In this document: piece after piece, positions 44,920-53,995 of the stretch
How positions within the stretch are numbered: position 1 is the first letter of the stretch
How the letters are laid out: every line of letters starts with the position of its first letter
From: Polaribacter butkevichii
GTDB lineage: Bacteria; Bacteroidota; Bacteroidia; Flavobacteriales; Flavobacteriaceae
DNA length: 64,000 nucleotides
NCBI RefSeq assembly: GCF_038024105.1
Contig: NZ_CP150661.1
Location: 620,001 to 684,000, forward strand
Direction: 5' to 3'
The notes under the pieces: model-generated
The model's database searches: none
What the model saw: only the letters and a program-made list of their open reading frames with translations
What the model was told of the DNA's origin: nothing
Program-made: the position numbers and the translations under genes

Positions 44920-47376
44920 TTACAATAACTTAGCCATACCTTCTTTAATAATTTCTGTATTTCTAATTTTATTTGGAGTGTTTTTAGCTTCTTGATCTTG
45001 TATCATTTTTCTCATTAAATTAATGACTACTTTATCAAAATTAAACGATTTGTATTGGTTTCCTTTTACCACCATATCGTCTACAATATTCTGTATTGCT
45101 TCAGAATTATTATTCTCTGAGATTCTTGTAAAAGCTTTTTGATACAAACTTTTGGTAGCATCATCACCCGTTAAAAACATACCAGACAACACGTTTTTTG
45201 CAATAAAAGGCAATTCTTTTTCGTCGTTTTCTTCTATGTAAATACGTGTTAAAGGCGTTGCTAAAATTTTTCTAATTTCATCTGGTAATTCTCTAGATTT
45301 GGCTATTGCCAAAGGTTTATCTACATAATACATAGCTACTAAAGCTTTACCAATTACAGAGTATGATTTGCTTTCTAATCCTTTTACAAAAATAGATTTT
45401 AACGCTGGGTCTGTTAATTTACCTAACGTTTCTATAGCCGTTGCTTGTACCAATGTTTTCTTATCATTATTAGCAATCTGCATTATTTTGGCAATGGCAT
45501 CTTTTTTAGAAAACTTATTAATTAAATCTATTTTTTCTAAAGCTAATATTCTAATTTTATAAGAAGCATCACTCATTGCTGCTTCTACAGCGTTAAAGGC
45601 ATCTTTTTCTTCTTGTTTTTTGGCTACTTCTAACAATGCTTCTCTTCTATGTGCATAGTTTTCTGCATGTTTTAACTGAAAAATATAATCACTCAATATT
45701 TTAGTTTCGGTAATTTCACATAATAAAACACCGTCTGCATTCACCTGAATTAACGTTGGCTGTTTGGTGTATGGAAAGGTAAAAGAAGCATCGTTATTAT
45801 CTACAAAAACGTTGTGTCTTGTTTTTTTACCACCTTCAAAAATATCAATGGCAAAAGGAAACTTAAACTCATTTGCATTTAGTTGTTGTAAGTTTATTGT
45901 TACCGTTTTCTGAATGGTGTTATAATCATAAGAAACTTCTATTCTTGGATGTCCTGCTCCAAAATACCATTGGTTAAAAAACCAATTTAAATCTTTACCC
46001 GTAATTTTTTCAAATACTAAACGTAATTGATGTACCTCTGCAGCTTGGTATTTATTTTCTGTTAAATAGGTTTTTAAGCCTAAGAAAAAAGCATCGTCAC
46101 CTAGGTACTTTCGTAACATGTGTAATATTGCTCCACCTTTGTTATAGCTAACTAAATCGAACATATCTTCTTTATCTACATAGTTAAAACGTACCAAATG
46201 TTTGTCGTTATTTTGCCCATCTAAATATGCCTGACTATCTTCAAATAAATGCATATCTGCATCTAATTTACCGTATTTATATTCTCTCCATAAATACTCG
46301 CTATAATTGGCAAAAGATTCGTTTAGCGTTAAATTAGACCAACTTTCAGACGTTACTAAATCGCCAAACCAGTGATGGAAAAGTTCGTGTGCAATGGTGT
46401 TTTCTTGTGCATTTTCATCAATTAATTGTCCTGGTGTTTGGTACGCTTGTTCGCCATGAATTACTGCAGTTGTGTTTTCCATTGCCCCAGAAACGTAATC
46501 TCTACCCACAATCTGGCTATACTTGTTCCAAGGATATTCAACCCCTAATTTCTCAGAAAAGAACCCCATCATTTCTGGTGTTAAACCAAAAATATCTTTA
46601 GCATATGGTGCGTATTCCTTTTCTACATAATAGTTTACAGGAATATTTTTGTAAGAATCTTTTATAACTTCGTATGCTCCTACCCCCATAAAGAATAAAT
46701 AGGGCGCATGTTTTTGATCCATTTTCCAATAATCGGTTCTATTGGTTCCGTTTTTAGTCTGACTTACTAATTTTCCGTTAGAAAGTGTTACAAACTTATC
46801 TGGAACGGTCATATAAATTTCTTGCGTCGTTTTCTGATTCGGACTGTCTATTGTTGGAAACCAACAGCTACTTGCTTCCGTTTCTCCTTGTGTCCAGATT
46901 TGAGTAGGTTTATTTTTGTCTAAACCATCAGCATTTATAAAATACAAGCCTTTTGCATCGGTAATAGCAGCACTTCCTTTTTGTTGCACTTTTTCCGGAC
47001 GAGCAGTATATTTTATATAAATGGTGTATTCTTCGTCTTTTTTATAGGTTTTTGGTAAATCGATTATCATTTGCAAATCATCGTAATGATACTCTAATTT
47101 CTGATTATTTAAAGAAACCTGATGTATTAGCATTGCTTTGGCATCTAACGTAAGTTTGCTAGTTGCATAAAAATGAGGTTTTAAGGTAACCCAAGCTTCT
47201 CCGTTTAATTGTTTTTCCTTAAAATTAAAATCGACTTTTAATTTTGTGTGAACCAGATCGTTAATTTTTTCTCTTTCGGGTTTGTAGGTATCATAAGTTT
47301 GAGAAAAACTAACCAAACTCATCAAAAGGAAAACAAAAAACAGCACTTTTTTAATCATCATATATTGCATTTTCAT
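44920..47376 (-). CDS. M1-family zinc aminopeptidase with C-terminal HEAT-like region
   Basis: 818 residues from ATG 47376, with a signal peptide (IKKVLFFVFLLMSLVSFSQ). GAMENTTA is the substrate-binding motif and HELFHHWFGDL with NESFANY the zinc site (near residues 330-355). The last part, with repeating AMSDASYKIRILALEKI and ATAIETLGKLTD, looks like HEAT repeats. Family: cleaves N-terminal residues from peptides, here exported. Start alternatives are TTG at 47385 and ATG at 47370, 47361 or 47358; a -7 box (TATTTTTG) lies immediately upstream, so a later ATG is quite possible. Confidence 0.92.
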   Translation of the reverse strand: MKMQYMMIKKVLFFVFLLMSLVSFSQTYDTYKPEREKINDLVHTKLKVDFNFKEKQLNGEAWVTLKPHFYATSKLTLDAKAMLIHQVSLNNQKLEYHYDDLQMIIDLPKTYKKDEEYTIYIKYTARPEKVQQKGSAAITDAKGLYFINADGLDKNKPTQIWTQGETEASSCWFPTIDSPNQKTTQEIYMTVPDKFVTLSNGKLVSQTKNGTNRTDYWKMDQKHAPYLFFMGVGAYEVIKDSYKNIPVNYYVEKEYAPYAKDIFGLTPEMMGFFSEKLGVEYPWNKYSQIVGRDYVSGAMENTTAVIHGEQAYQTPGQLIDENAQENTIAHELFHHWFGDLVTSESWSNLTLNESFANYSEYLWREYKYGKLDADMHLFEDSQAYLDGQNNDKHLVRFNYVDKEDMFDLVSYNKGGAILHMLRKYLGDDAFFLGLKTYLTENKYQAAEVHQLRLVFEKITGKDLNWFFNQWYFGAGHPRIEVSYDYNTIQKTVTINLQQLNANEFKFPFAIDIFEGGKKTRHNVFVDNNDASFTFPYTKQPTLIQVNADGVLLCEITETKILSDYIFQLKHAENYAHRREALLEVAKKQEEKDAFNAVEAAMSDASYKIRILALEKIDLINKFSKKDAIAKIMQIANNDKKTLVQATAIETLGKLTDPALKSIFVKGLESKSYSVIGKALVAMYYVDKPLAIAKSRELPDEIRKILATPLTRIYIEENDEKELPFIAKNVLSGMFLTGDDATKSLYQKAFTRISENNNSEAIQNIVDDMVVKGNQYKSFNFDKVVINLMRKMIQDQEAKNTPNKIRNTEIIKEGMAKLL

Positions 47377-47382
47377 AAGTTC

Positions 47383-47390
47383 CAAAAATA
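47383..47390 (-). promoter_or_regulatory. -7 promoter box TATTTTTG for the M1 peptidase gene
   Basis: On the minus strand TATTTTTG fits TAnnTTTG exactly and sits 6 bases before the ATG at 47376. It implies either a leaderless transcript or use of one of the later ATGs. Confidence 0.45.
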
Positions 47391-47511
47391 AGAAATATTA
47401 ACAATGTAGCTGTTAATGAGCAGTTAAAAATAGTTGACAGTTACAATAGCCGTTTTTAGTAAAAAAGAATAGCTGCTTATTATAAATATACAACATAGAA
47501 AATATGCAATT

Positions 47512-47603
47512 TTATCATTTAGAAGGTAGAAAGAAATCACATAAAGTTACCTATACATTGGTTTTCTTTATTCGGAGATTTCTCCTTTTATTGAAATAAC
47601 AAT
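47512..47603. repeat. Decayed B-type palindrome unit
   Basis: GAAATCACATAAAGT and GGAGATTTCTCC, with ATTGAAATAACAATTGG, match the B-type units of the repeat blocks at 30652, 32215 and 33069, with several substitutions. It lies in the 352-bp gap between the M1 peptidase and DUF4252 genes; the rest of this gap holds only a terminator. Confidence 0.65.
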
Positions 47604-47672
47604 TGGCAAGTAGTATTCATTTTTTTAAAAGCTTTTTAATGATTTAAAAACGAAACACTCTATTAAGATTGC

Positions 47673-47708
47673 AAAAAAAAGCTGTAACCTCATAAGAGAT
47701 TACAGCTT
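47673..47708 (-). terminator. Terminator after the DUF4252 gene
   Basis: On the minus strand AAGCTGTAATCTCTTATGAG then GTTACAGCTT forms a strong stem and is followed by a run of T. It ends the sigma/DUF4252 operon. Confidence 0.85.
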
Positions 47709-47728
47709 AAAATTAACTATTAAAAAAA

Positions 47729-48271
47729 TTATTTTCCTTTAAAAATAGCGCTGAATTTTTCTAAATCTAAATTGTCTTTATTAAATTTAATATTATTCAT
47801 CATTGCTATAATCTTAGTAGGATTCATGTGGTCGCCTAATAAACGAGCAACACCTACTCCAACTTCGTCTCCATAACCAAAAGCAATCACTTCGTCTATA
47901 GAATCTGTATTTCCGGTATAATACAAGTTTACATGCATTCCTTTTGTTTTCATAGACATTAAAGATTTATACTCTTTGTTGTCTTTAAAAATACTTTTTA
48001 ATGTTGTTTTTTCAATTTCATACGTTGGTTCATTTCCTTTAATTGGCAATGCAACCACGTTTATTTTTCGAATACTTTTTAGCGTTTCTTTTACCTCTTC
48101 AGAAACAGCCTCTGACTTTAATTGTAAAAAACTAGTAGGAATATCAACAGTAATAAAACCAGTTTTTTCTTGACTTTCTACTAAGTATCCTTGTAATGAT
48201 TTTTCGTTTTTACACGATGTTATCATTAAAACAAGCAATAAAAGAGAAAATATTTTGGTGATGTTTTTCAT
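47729..48271 (-). CDS. DUF4252 domain-containing lipoprotein (copy 2)
   Basis: 180 residues with a lipoprotein signal ending MITSC. The body contains KGMHVNLYYTGNTDSIDEVIAFGYGD and VGVARLLGDHMNPTKI, matching DUF4252. Family function is unknown; many Flavobacteria carry it behind an ECF sigma factor. It is the last gene of the unit, separated from the other DUF4252 gene by about 90 bp that includes a repeat remnant. Confidence 0.85.
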   Translation of the reverse strand: MKNITKIFSLLLLVLMITSCKNEKSLQGYLVESQEKTGFITVDIPTSFLQLKSEAVSEEVKETLKSIRKINVVALPIKGNEPTYEIEKTTLKSIFKDNKEYKSLMSMKTKGMHVNLYYTGNTDSIDEVIAFGYGDEVGVGVARLLGDHMNPTKIIAMMNNIKFNKDNLDLEKFSAIFKGK

Positions 48272-48302
48272 AATAGTATAGTTTGGGGTGATAAAAATTA
48301 AA

Positions 48303-48356
48303 TTGTCGTCTCCTTGAGCGCAGTCATAAGTTCTCGACTACGCTCGAACAGACATC
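48303..48356. repeat. Repeat remnant between the DUF4252 genes
   Basis: CTTGAGCGCAGTC and CTCGACTACGCTCGA are close to the CTCGACTGCGCTCGA motif found at 30357 and inside the cusA coding sequence (61464-61478). It is a diverged relative of that repeat. Confidence 0.5.
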
Positions 48357-48359
48357 TCT

Positions 48360-48875
48360 TTACTTGTTGCTTCCTTTAGAAAAAGTATCGGCCAATTCAG
48401 ACATTTTGTTAATATCGATGTTACCCGTTAAAGAAACCACAACAGCTTCTGCATTTCCTTTTGTTTTTTTATCAATCCCCTTAATAAACATTAAAACCTC
48501 ACTTACAAAGTCTTTATTTTTGGTTGATTTTACATAAATTTTTACACGAGAACTATCATCTTTAATTCTCATTAATTGTGTTAAATTTTGTTTTTTAATG
48601 GCTGTATTTGCCATTACTTCCATTTTGTTTGCGATACCAACATCTTTGGTAGAAAACATTTTAAATTCTTTTAAATCTTGAATCATCTGAAAGACCTTCA
48701 TACCTTCATTATCATCTACTTGTACATTTTTAAATTTAGAGATTAACTCAAAAGCATCTTTGGTAACAACTACCATATCTATGCCGTCCATATCTTCTAA
48801 AGAATCAAAAAAGGACTGTGCGCTGGTTACCATTGGTGCAACTACTAACGCTATTAATATTGCTATTTTTTTCAT
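48360..48875 (-). CDS. DUF4252 domain-containing protein (copy 1)
   Basis: 171 residues with a signal peptide (KKIAILIALVVAPMVTSAQ, no lipobox). FFDSLEDMDGIDMVVVTKDAFELI, SRVKIYVKSTKNKDF and VVVSLTGNIDINKMSEL match DUF4252. The paralogue downstream is a lipoprotein, so one copy may be soluble in the periplasm and the other anchored. Function unknown; third gene of the sigma-factor operon. Confidence 0.86.
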   Translation of the reverse strand: MKKIAILIALVVAPMVTSAQSFFDSLEDMDGIDMVVVTKDAFELISKFKNVQVDDNEGMKVFQMIQDLKEFKMFSTKDVGIANKMEVMANTAIKKQNLTQLMRIKDDSSRVKIYVKSTKNKDFVSEVLMFIKGIDKKTKGNAEAVVVSLTGNIDINKMSELADTFSKGSNK

Positions 48876-48915
48876 AATTTCTGTGTTTACTTAATTTTAC
48901 TATTATCTACTTGGT

Positions 48916-49338
48916 TTATTTTAAGATCTTGTTTACGGTGTTCTCATAAGTATATAAGGTGGCAACGGCTTTTTCTCCTTTTTTAAGGTTTGCAGATAAA
49001 AGTCTTAACCCTTTACTTATTTGATCGAATTGTTTTTTTGCTTGGTATCTATCGTATTCATTTTTACCAATAAATACACTAAATAATAAGACTACTGATG
49101 CTGCTACAGATAACCATTTTAAGTTTCTCTTTTTAGATTTCTTAGGTTCTAACTGAATGGTTTTTGTAAAAGTTTCTTCTTTGCTAATAGCAAAATAATT
49201 AAACATGAACTCATATTCTTGCAAGTGTGGTGCAACATTACCTCCTGTAAAATAGTTTCTTAAGGTTGTTTCTTCTTGCAAAGACGTTTCCGCGTTTTCG
49301 TATTTTTCTACTAATTTTTCTATGTTAGCTAACTCCAT
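48916..49338 (-). CDS. Short membrane protein paired with the ECF sigma factor (putative anti-sigma)
   Basis: 140 residues: an N-terminal soluble part (about 1-66) with LVEKYENAETSLQEETTL, one membrane helix (WLSVAASVVLLFSVFIG, about residues 74-90) and a C-terminal periplasmic tail. It starts 14 bp before the stop of the sigma-factor gene. Size, topology and overlap suggest an anti-sigma role, but no zinc-binding HxxxCxxC motif or other anti-sigma signature is visible, so this is inference. Confidence 0.6.
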   Translation of the reverse strand: MELANIEKLVEKYENAETSLQEETTLRNYFTGGNVAPHLQEYEFMFNYFAISKEETFTKTIQLEPKKSKKRNLKWLSVAASVVLLFSVFIGKNEYDRYQAKKQFDQISKGLRLLSANLKKGEKAVATLYTYENTVNKILK

Positions 49339-49834
49339 AGTTATGTTTTTTAATTAATTGTTCTCTTATTGTTTTTCTTGCTCTAGATAAGGCCACTCTA
49401 ACTGCTGTTGGTTTCATATCTACCATTTTACAGATTTCATCAAAATCATATTGTTCAATATCTCTTAACTGAATAATAATTTTTTGTTGCTCTGGCAAGT
49501 TTTCTATCAATTGGTGTACTTGGTTTACACTGTCTCGATGTTCTACTTGTTTATCTAAAGACGTATCTTTTTCTTTATAATTACTGTGTATTAATGTTAA
49601 ATTACTTGCCTGCTTCGATTTTAAACGATCATAACAATAATTTTTAGTCATGGTCATTGCAAATGCTTCAACATTTTTATAATCAGCAATCTTCTCTTTA
49701 CTTTTCCACAATTTAAATAACAACTCTTGCGTAGCATCTTCAGCTTCTTCTGTAGAAACTAAAAGTCTTTTTGCTAAACGAAAGACCTTGTCTTTAAACG
49801 GTAAAACAACTTTTAAAAAGTCTGACTGTTTCAT
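49325..49834 (-). CDS. ECF-type RNA polymerase sigma factor
   Basis: 169 residues from the ATG at 49834 (MKQSDFLKVVLPFKD). The in-frame extension to 49906 has a poor start and no sigma features. Region 2 has DKVFRLAKRLLVSTEEAEDATQE and LFKLWKSKEKIADY; region 4 has LIENLPEQQKIIIQLRDIEQYDFDEICKMVDMKPTAVRVALSRARK. It heads a four-gene minus-strand operon (membrane protein, two DUF4252) and is divergent from an S41 peptidase lipoprotein. Autoregulation is likely. Confidence 0.92.
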   Translation of the reverse strand: MKQSDFLKVVLPFKDKVFRLAKRLLVSTEEAEDATQELLFKLWKSKEKIADYKNVEAFAMTMTKNYCYDRLKSKQASNLTLIHSNYKEKDTSLDKQVEHRDSVNQVHQLIENLPEQQKIIIQLRDIEQYDFDEICKMVDMKPTAVRVALSRARKTIREQLIKKHNYGVS

Positions 49835-49982
49835 TTGGTTTGGTTGATTTTTTTGTTGCAAACAGATCTTTATTATCGGGTTTACATAATTAAGACGATA
49901 CAACATTTATTTTGTTACAACATATTTTAATAATAATACTATTTCTGTTTATATTGCGTTCTCTTTTATAAATAAAAAATAT

Positions 49983-51449
49983 ATGAAGTTAACATTTCTC
50001 CCTAGAATACTAGTCGTTTTTATAATTTCTGCGCTTTTTTACAATTGCTCTAAGACAGAAGATAACATACCTAAAGATATAGAAGTACAAGACTTTGTTT
50101 GGCGAGGTTTAAATGCATTTTATTTATGGCAAAGTGATAAACCAGATTTGGCTGATTTTCGTTTTAACAATCAAAATGAATTAAATGAGTACTTAAAAGG
50201 TTTTTCATCACCAGAAGACTTATTCGAAAATTTATTAAACAGACCATCAGATCGTTTTTCTTGGATTGTTGATGATTATGTTGCTCTAGAAAATGCTTTT
50301 CAGGGAATTACAGAAAGCAACGGAATGGATTTTTCGCTATTTTTTGAAAACGGAAGTGCTACCAATGTTTATGGTGTGGTAAGATATGTAGTGCCTGGTT
50401 CTGATGCAGAAACACAAGGTGTTTTAAGAGGCATGGTTTTTAATAGTGTTGGTGGATCTCAAATTACAGTTACTAATTATATGGATTTATTATTTGGTGC
50501 AAATACAGATTACACCATTAATTTAGCCGATTTTAACGGTGGAAATCCTACATCAAACGGAACTTCTATTACCTTATCTAAATCTCAATTACAAGAAAAC
50601 CCAATAGCACTTACCAAAACGTTTACAGAAGGTGGTAAAAAAATTGGATACTTATTGTACAATCAATTTGCAAGTTCTTTTGACGGACAATTAAATGCTG
50701 CTTTTGCAAATTTTAAAGCAGAAGCCATTAACGAATTAATTATAGATTTACGTTACAATGGTGGTGGTTCTGTACAAACAGCCACTTATTTAGGTAGTAT
50801 GATTGCTACAGAGCCTAATACAGCCGTTTATTCTCAACAAGTATGGAATGAGAAAGTAATGGAAAACAATAATGCTAGTGATTTTTTAAATTACTTTACA
50901 GACAATATTACAAATACAGATCAAAATGGTAATGTTATTTTAGACGAACCTATTAATAGTTTGGGGCTTTCTACCGTTTATTTTATTGTTACAGAAGATA
51001 CAGCTTCTGCGTCTGAATTGGTTATAAATGCCTTAAGTGCTTATATTGATGTAAATTTAGTAGGTACACAAACCGTAGGAAAACAAGTAGGTTCTATTAC
51101 TTTATATGATTCTGAAGATTATAGAAGAAATGGTGCAGACTTAAACACCAATCATACCTACGCTATGCAACCGATTGTATTAGAAATAAAAAATGCAAAT
51201 GGAGAAAATAATCCTAACGGATATACCCCAGAGGTTGAACTTGCAGAAGATTTTGGGCAAATTTCTGGTAACGTTAACTTAGGTGTTTTAGGTGATGTTA
51301 CAGAACCTTTATTAGAAAGAACAATTAATTATATTGTTTCAGGATCTAAATCTACTGGTAAATCTGTTATTTCTATTAAAAAAGAACAACTTACTAATTC
51401 TAAGTTACAAAAACCTTTTGCAAACGAAATGTATGTAGATTTAAAGTAA
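49983..51449 (+). CDS. S41-family (C-terminal processing type) serine peptidase lipoprotein
   Basis: 488 residues. Lipobox YNC. An N-terminal helical domain (about 30-100), a PDZ-like region (about 120-200 with VVPGSDAETQGVLRGM) and the S41 catalytic core. DTASASELVINAL holds the serine (Ser342 or Ser344) and GTQTVGKQVG the lysine. ELIIDLRYNGGGSV is the conserved strand before it. It degrades or trims envelope proteins. Divergent from the sigma-factor operon by about 150 bp. Confidence 0.92.
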   Translation: MKLTFLPRILVVFIISALFYNCSKTEDNIPKDIEVQDFVWRGLNAFYLWQSDKPDLADFRFNNQNELNEYLKGFSSPEDLFENLLNRPSDRFSWIVDDYVALENAFQGITESNGMDFSLFFENGSATNVYGVVRYVVPGSDAETQGVLRGMVFNSVGGSQITVTNYMDLLFGANTDYTINLADFNGGNPTSNGTSITLSKSQLQENPIALTKTFTEGGKKIGYLLYNQFASSFDGQLNAAFANFKAEAINELIIDLRYNGGGSVQTATYLGSMIATEPNTAVYSQQVWNEKVMENNNASDFLNYFTDNITNTDQNGNVILDEPINSLGLSTVYFIVTEDTASASELVINALSAYIDVNLVGTQTVGKQVGSITLYDSEDYRRNGADLNTNHTYAMQPIVLEIKNANGENNPNGYTPEVELAEDFGQISGNVNLGVLGDVTEPLLERTINYIVSGSKSTGKSVISIKKEQLTNSKLQKPFANEMYVDLK

Positions 51450-51471
51450 TTAAAATGATACCTATAAAAAA

Positions 51472-51498
51472 AAATCCAGTTTTAAACTGGATTTTTTT
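51472..51498 (+). terminator. Terminator after the S41 peptidase gene
   Basis: AAATCCAGTTT pairs with AAACTGGATTT and is followed by a run of T. It lies 22 bp after the stop codon. Confidence 0.85.
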
Positions 51499-51550
51499 AT
51501 GCTAATAAGTTTATCTTTATAGTTGTTATTTTTTATAAGCTAACGCGTCT

Positions 51551-51902
51551 GCTAGCGCGAGGGTCTCGCTCGTGCTTACGCAGTAATCTAATTCAAATCA
51601 ATCTCTAAAATTGTTGAATAATTATTACCGTAATTTCTTACGCTATTTCATTTCTAGTCTAATACGTCTATCCAATTTATTATAATAAAACCAATTAAAT
51701 AAGCGCCAGATTTTTCTTCAAATTTATATTTTCTAATCATTTGTATGTTGTTTATGCTATTTATTTATATGGATATTGCACGAGCGGGACGCTCACGCTA
51801 GCGGAGATTATTTATTGAAAAGATAATTTGTTCAACTAACGCGAGCTTCCTGCGATTTTAGAGTGGTTATTTTATTAAAAATTTTGATTAAAGTTTGTTA
51901 TC
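51551..51902. mobile_element. Internally deleted RAYT element, copy 1 (352 bp)
   Basis: The copy opens with a REP-like palindrome GCTAGCGCGAG...CTCGCTCGTGC (51551-51573) and ends its transposase part with an inverted partner GCACGAGCGGGACGCTC (51779-51803), followed by about 100 bp of linker. Between the REPs lie the 3' and 5' ends of the RAYT gene. Read on the minus strand: M-I-R-K-Y-K-F...SGAY...NWIDV joined directly to DWK, a TGA stop, then RNYGN...STILEID. About 135 codons are missing. Confidence 0.85.
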
Positions 51903-52254
51903 GCTAGCGCGAGGGTCTCGCTCGTGCTTACGCAGTAATCTAATTCAAATCAATCTCTAAAATTGTTGAATAGTTATTACCGTAATTTCTTACGCTATTT
52001 CATTTCCAGTCTAATACGTCTATCCAATTTATTATAATAAAACCAATTAAATAAGCGCCAGATTTTTCTTCAAATTTATATTTTCTAATCATTTGTATGT
52101 TGTTTATGCTATTTATTTATGTGGATATTGCACGAGCGGGACGCTCACGCTAGCGGAGATTATTTATTAAAAAGATAATTTATTCGACTAACGTGAGCTT
52201 CCTGCGATTTTAGAGTGGTTATTTTATTAAAAATTTTGATTAAAGTTTATTATC
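51903..52254. mobile_element. Internally deleted RAYT element, copy 2 (352 bp)
   Basis: A nearly identical tandem copy of the preceding 352 bp (only a handful of base differences visible, for example GAATAGTT for GAATAATT). It has the same REP pair (51903-51925 and 52131-52155) and the same internal junction. The following copy is the intact element, so the array is mini-mini-full with a fixed period of 352 bp between REP starts. Confidence 0.85.
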
Positions 52255-52905
52255 GCTAGCGCGAGCGTCTCGCTCGTGCTTACACAGTAATCTAATTCAA
52301 ATCAATCTCTAAAATTGTTGAATCGTCATTCCCATAATTTCTAGCACTACTATATTTCCAATCTATAGGATCAGTTACAAATCCGGTTTCTACAGGATTA
52401 TGATGTATGTATTTTAGTTTTTGTTCAAATACTTTTAGTGACCAAATCTCAATAGGATGATTATGTTGTTGCCAAAACTGTTTATGGGTAATATTACTAT
52501 TCTTTTTTCCTGCTCGCTCAAACATCCAAAGCATCCATTTTTTTCTACTTTCTTGTGGATTCTCTTCAATTGCTTTCAACATTTTTTTTGAAGTAAACCC
52601 TTTAAAATCTCGAATTAATCCCGAAGGATTATTTAATGCAGAACGAAAAATTAAATGAATATGACTTGGCATAATACAATATCCATAGATTTCCATTCCT
52701 TTATGCTTTCTACAATAATCTAAAGACTCTATAATACACCAAAAATAAGCGTCTCTTGTAAATACATCTATCCAGTTTATGGTAGCAAAACTAATAAAAT
52801 AAGCTCCAGATTTTTCTCTAAATTTATATTTCCTGCTCATTTGTATGTTGTTTACGCTATTTTTTTATGTGGATATTGCACGAGCGAGACGCTCGCGCCA
52901 GCAAA
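52255..52905. mobile_element. Intact REP-RAYT element
   Basis: REP palindromes GCTAGCGCGAGCG...CTCGCTCGTGC (52255-52277) and GCACGAGCGAGACGCTCGCG (52879-52900) flank the transposase gene in inverted orientation. This is the presumed parent of the two deleted copies before it. Confidence 0.85.
52292..52840 (-). CDS. REP-associated tyrosine transposase (Y1/HUH family)
   Basis: 182 residues. The HUH metal motif is IMPSHIHLIF (His-Ile-His), and the tyrosine is probably the one in LKYIHHNPVETGF. RKYKFREKSGAYFISFATINWIDVF is the usual start. RAYTs cleave and rejoin single-stranded DNA at REP hairpins; here the REPs lie right at the gene borders. The gene is intact: 182 residues is within the usual size of the family. 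Confidence 0.93.
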   Translation of the reverse strand: MSRKYKFREKSGAYFISFATINWIDVFTRDAYFWCIIESLDYCRKHKGMEIYGYCIMPSHIHLIFRSALNNPSGLIRDFKGFTSKKMLKAIEENPQESRKKWMLWMFERAGKKNSNITHKQFWQQHNHPIEIWSLKVFEQKLKYIHHNPVETGFVTDPIDWKYSSARNYGNDDSTILEIDLN

Positions 52906-52936
52906 GGAGGAATGTCTTGAAATTGTTTTATTCTGC

Positions 52937-52989
52937 TAGCGCGAGCGTCCCGCTCGTACTCACACAGTAATCTAATTCAAATCGATCTC
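52937..52989. mobile_element. Solo REP with a scrap of RAYT 3' end
   Basis: GCTAGCGCGAGCGTCCCGCTCG at 52937-52958 then GTAATCTAATTCAAATCGAT to 52986, the same sequence that follows the REP in the other copies (end of the transposase gene and its flank). It stops at the patatin gene's stop codon, so the remnant abuts the gene. Confidence 0.75.
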
Positions 52990-53949
52990 TTATGATAAAT
53001 TTTCATCAACTTCTACATCTATTTCTTGATCTGTTAAAACATCTGGTCTAAACTCACTCATTAATTCTTCTTGTTTAGATTTTGCATATTTATAACCAGA
53101 TTTCCACCATTTACGCATTAAAGTTTCATCAAAAACTAAAGAATTAGTCGTTAAAACAGTGGGTGTATAATATAGGTTTAGTTTAATATCTTTATTGGTT
53201 GCCGCCAATTTACCAATAGTAATATTATGACGTTCTACATGGGTTAACATAAAATCGAACACATCAAACAATAAAGAAAAAGGATTGGTTGCTGGTAATC
53301 TATTAAACTGCGTTACTTCTGTTTCTAAAATAATGGCATCAATTTCTGTTGCTCCGCGTAAAATTGCTTCTCTAATAGGTACTAAAGACCCAAAACCACC
53401 ATCTGCATATTGACAATTGTTTTTTTCTAACAAACTCATAAAAGGCACATAGTTACAAGAACCCCAAATCCAATCGCAAAAATCATCATAAGTACATTCG
53501 TTTATAGATTTATACTCAATTTGATTTGCCGTTAAATTAGAAACAGTAACCACAACCTCTTTATTGTTTTTTCTAATTTCTTCATACATTTCACGGGTAA
53601 TCTTCTTTCTAATTAAAGTACGTAGATTTTTACTTTCCCCAAAGGTTTTTCTTCCATTTAAAAAATTCCAAAAAGTATTTAAGTGGCGAATGCTAATTAC
53701 TTTTTCTCCGGCTACTTTTTTAATTTGAAAAGGATTATTACTAAAAATAGTTTTCTGATTTACATTGGTATATAATTCTTTTAAATCATCTAATCTCCCT
53801 AAAGCCAAGTGAGACACCATTAAACTACCTGTAGAGGTACCTATAAACAAATCATAATCTTTATTTTCTTTTTTCATTAAGTATTGCGCAACTCCACCTG
53901 CAAATGCTCCTTTACTCCCTCCTCCAGAAATTACCAACGCTTTTTTCAT
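52990..53949 (-). CDS. Patatin-like phospholipase
   Basis: 319 residues. The oxyanion motif is GGGSKGAFAGG, the serine elbow GTSTGS (Ser39) and the dyad aspartate in YADGGFGSLVP. No signal peptide, so cytoplasmic or peripheral. It hydrolyses acyl ester bonds of phospholipids; substrate not known. Its stop codon directly borders a REP/RAYT remnant. The divergent gene starts 46 bp away. Confidence 0.93.
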   Translation of the reverse strand: MKKALVISGGGSKGAFAGGVAQYLMKKENKDYDLFIGTSTGSLMVSHLALGRLDDLKELYTNVNQKTIFSNNPFQIKKVAGEKVISIRHLNTFWNFLNGRKTFGESKNLRTLIRKKITREMYEEIRKNNKEVVVTVSNLTANQIEYKSINECTYDDFCDWIWGSCNYVPFMSLLEKNNCQYADGGFGSLVPIREAILRGATEIDAIILETEVTQFNRLPATNPFSLLFDVFDFMLTHVERHNITIGKLAATNKDIKLNLYYTPTVLTTNSLVFDETLMRKWWKSGYKYAKSKQEELMSEFRPDVLTDQEIDVEVDENLS

Positions 53950-53995
53950 TATCTAAAAATGATTTGTTTAATTTAGTCCTATAAAAGTATCAAAA

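Noticed and set aside
51551..52254. Calling the two short RAYT copies as pseudogenes with separate functions
   Set aside because: They share one deletion junction and the REP pair, so they are better described as deletion derivatives of the adjacent element.
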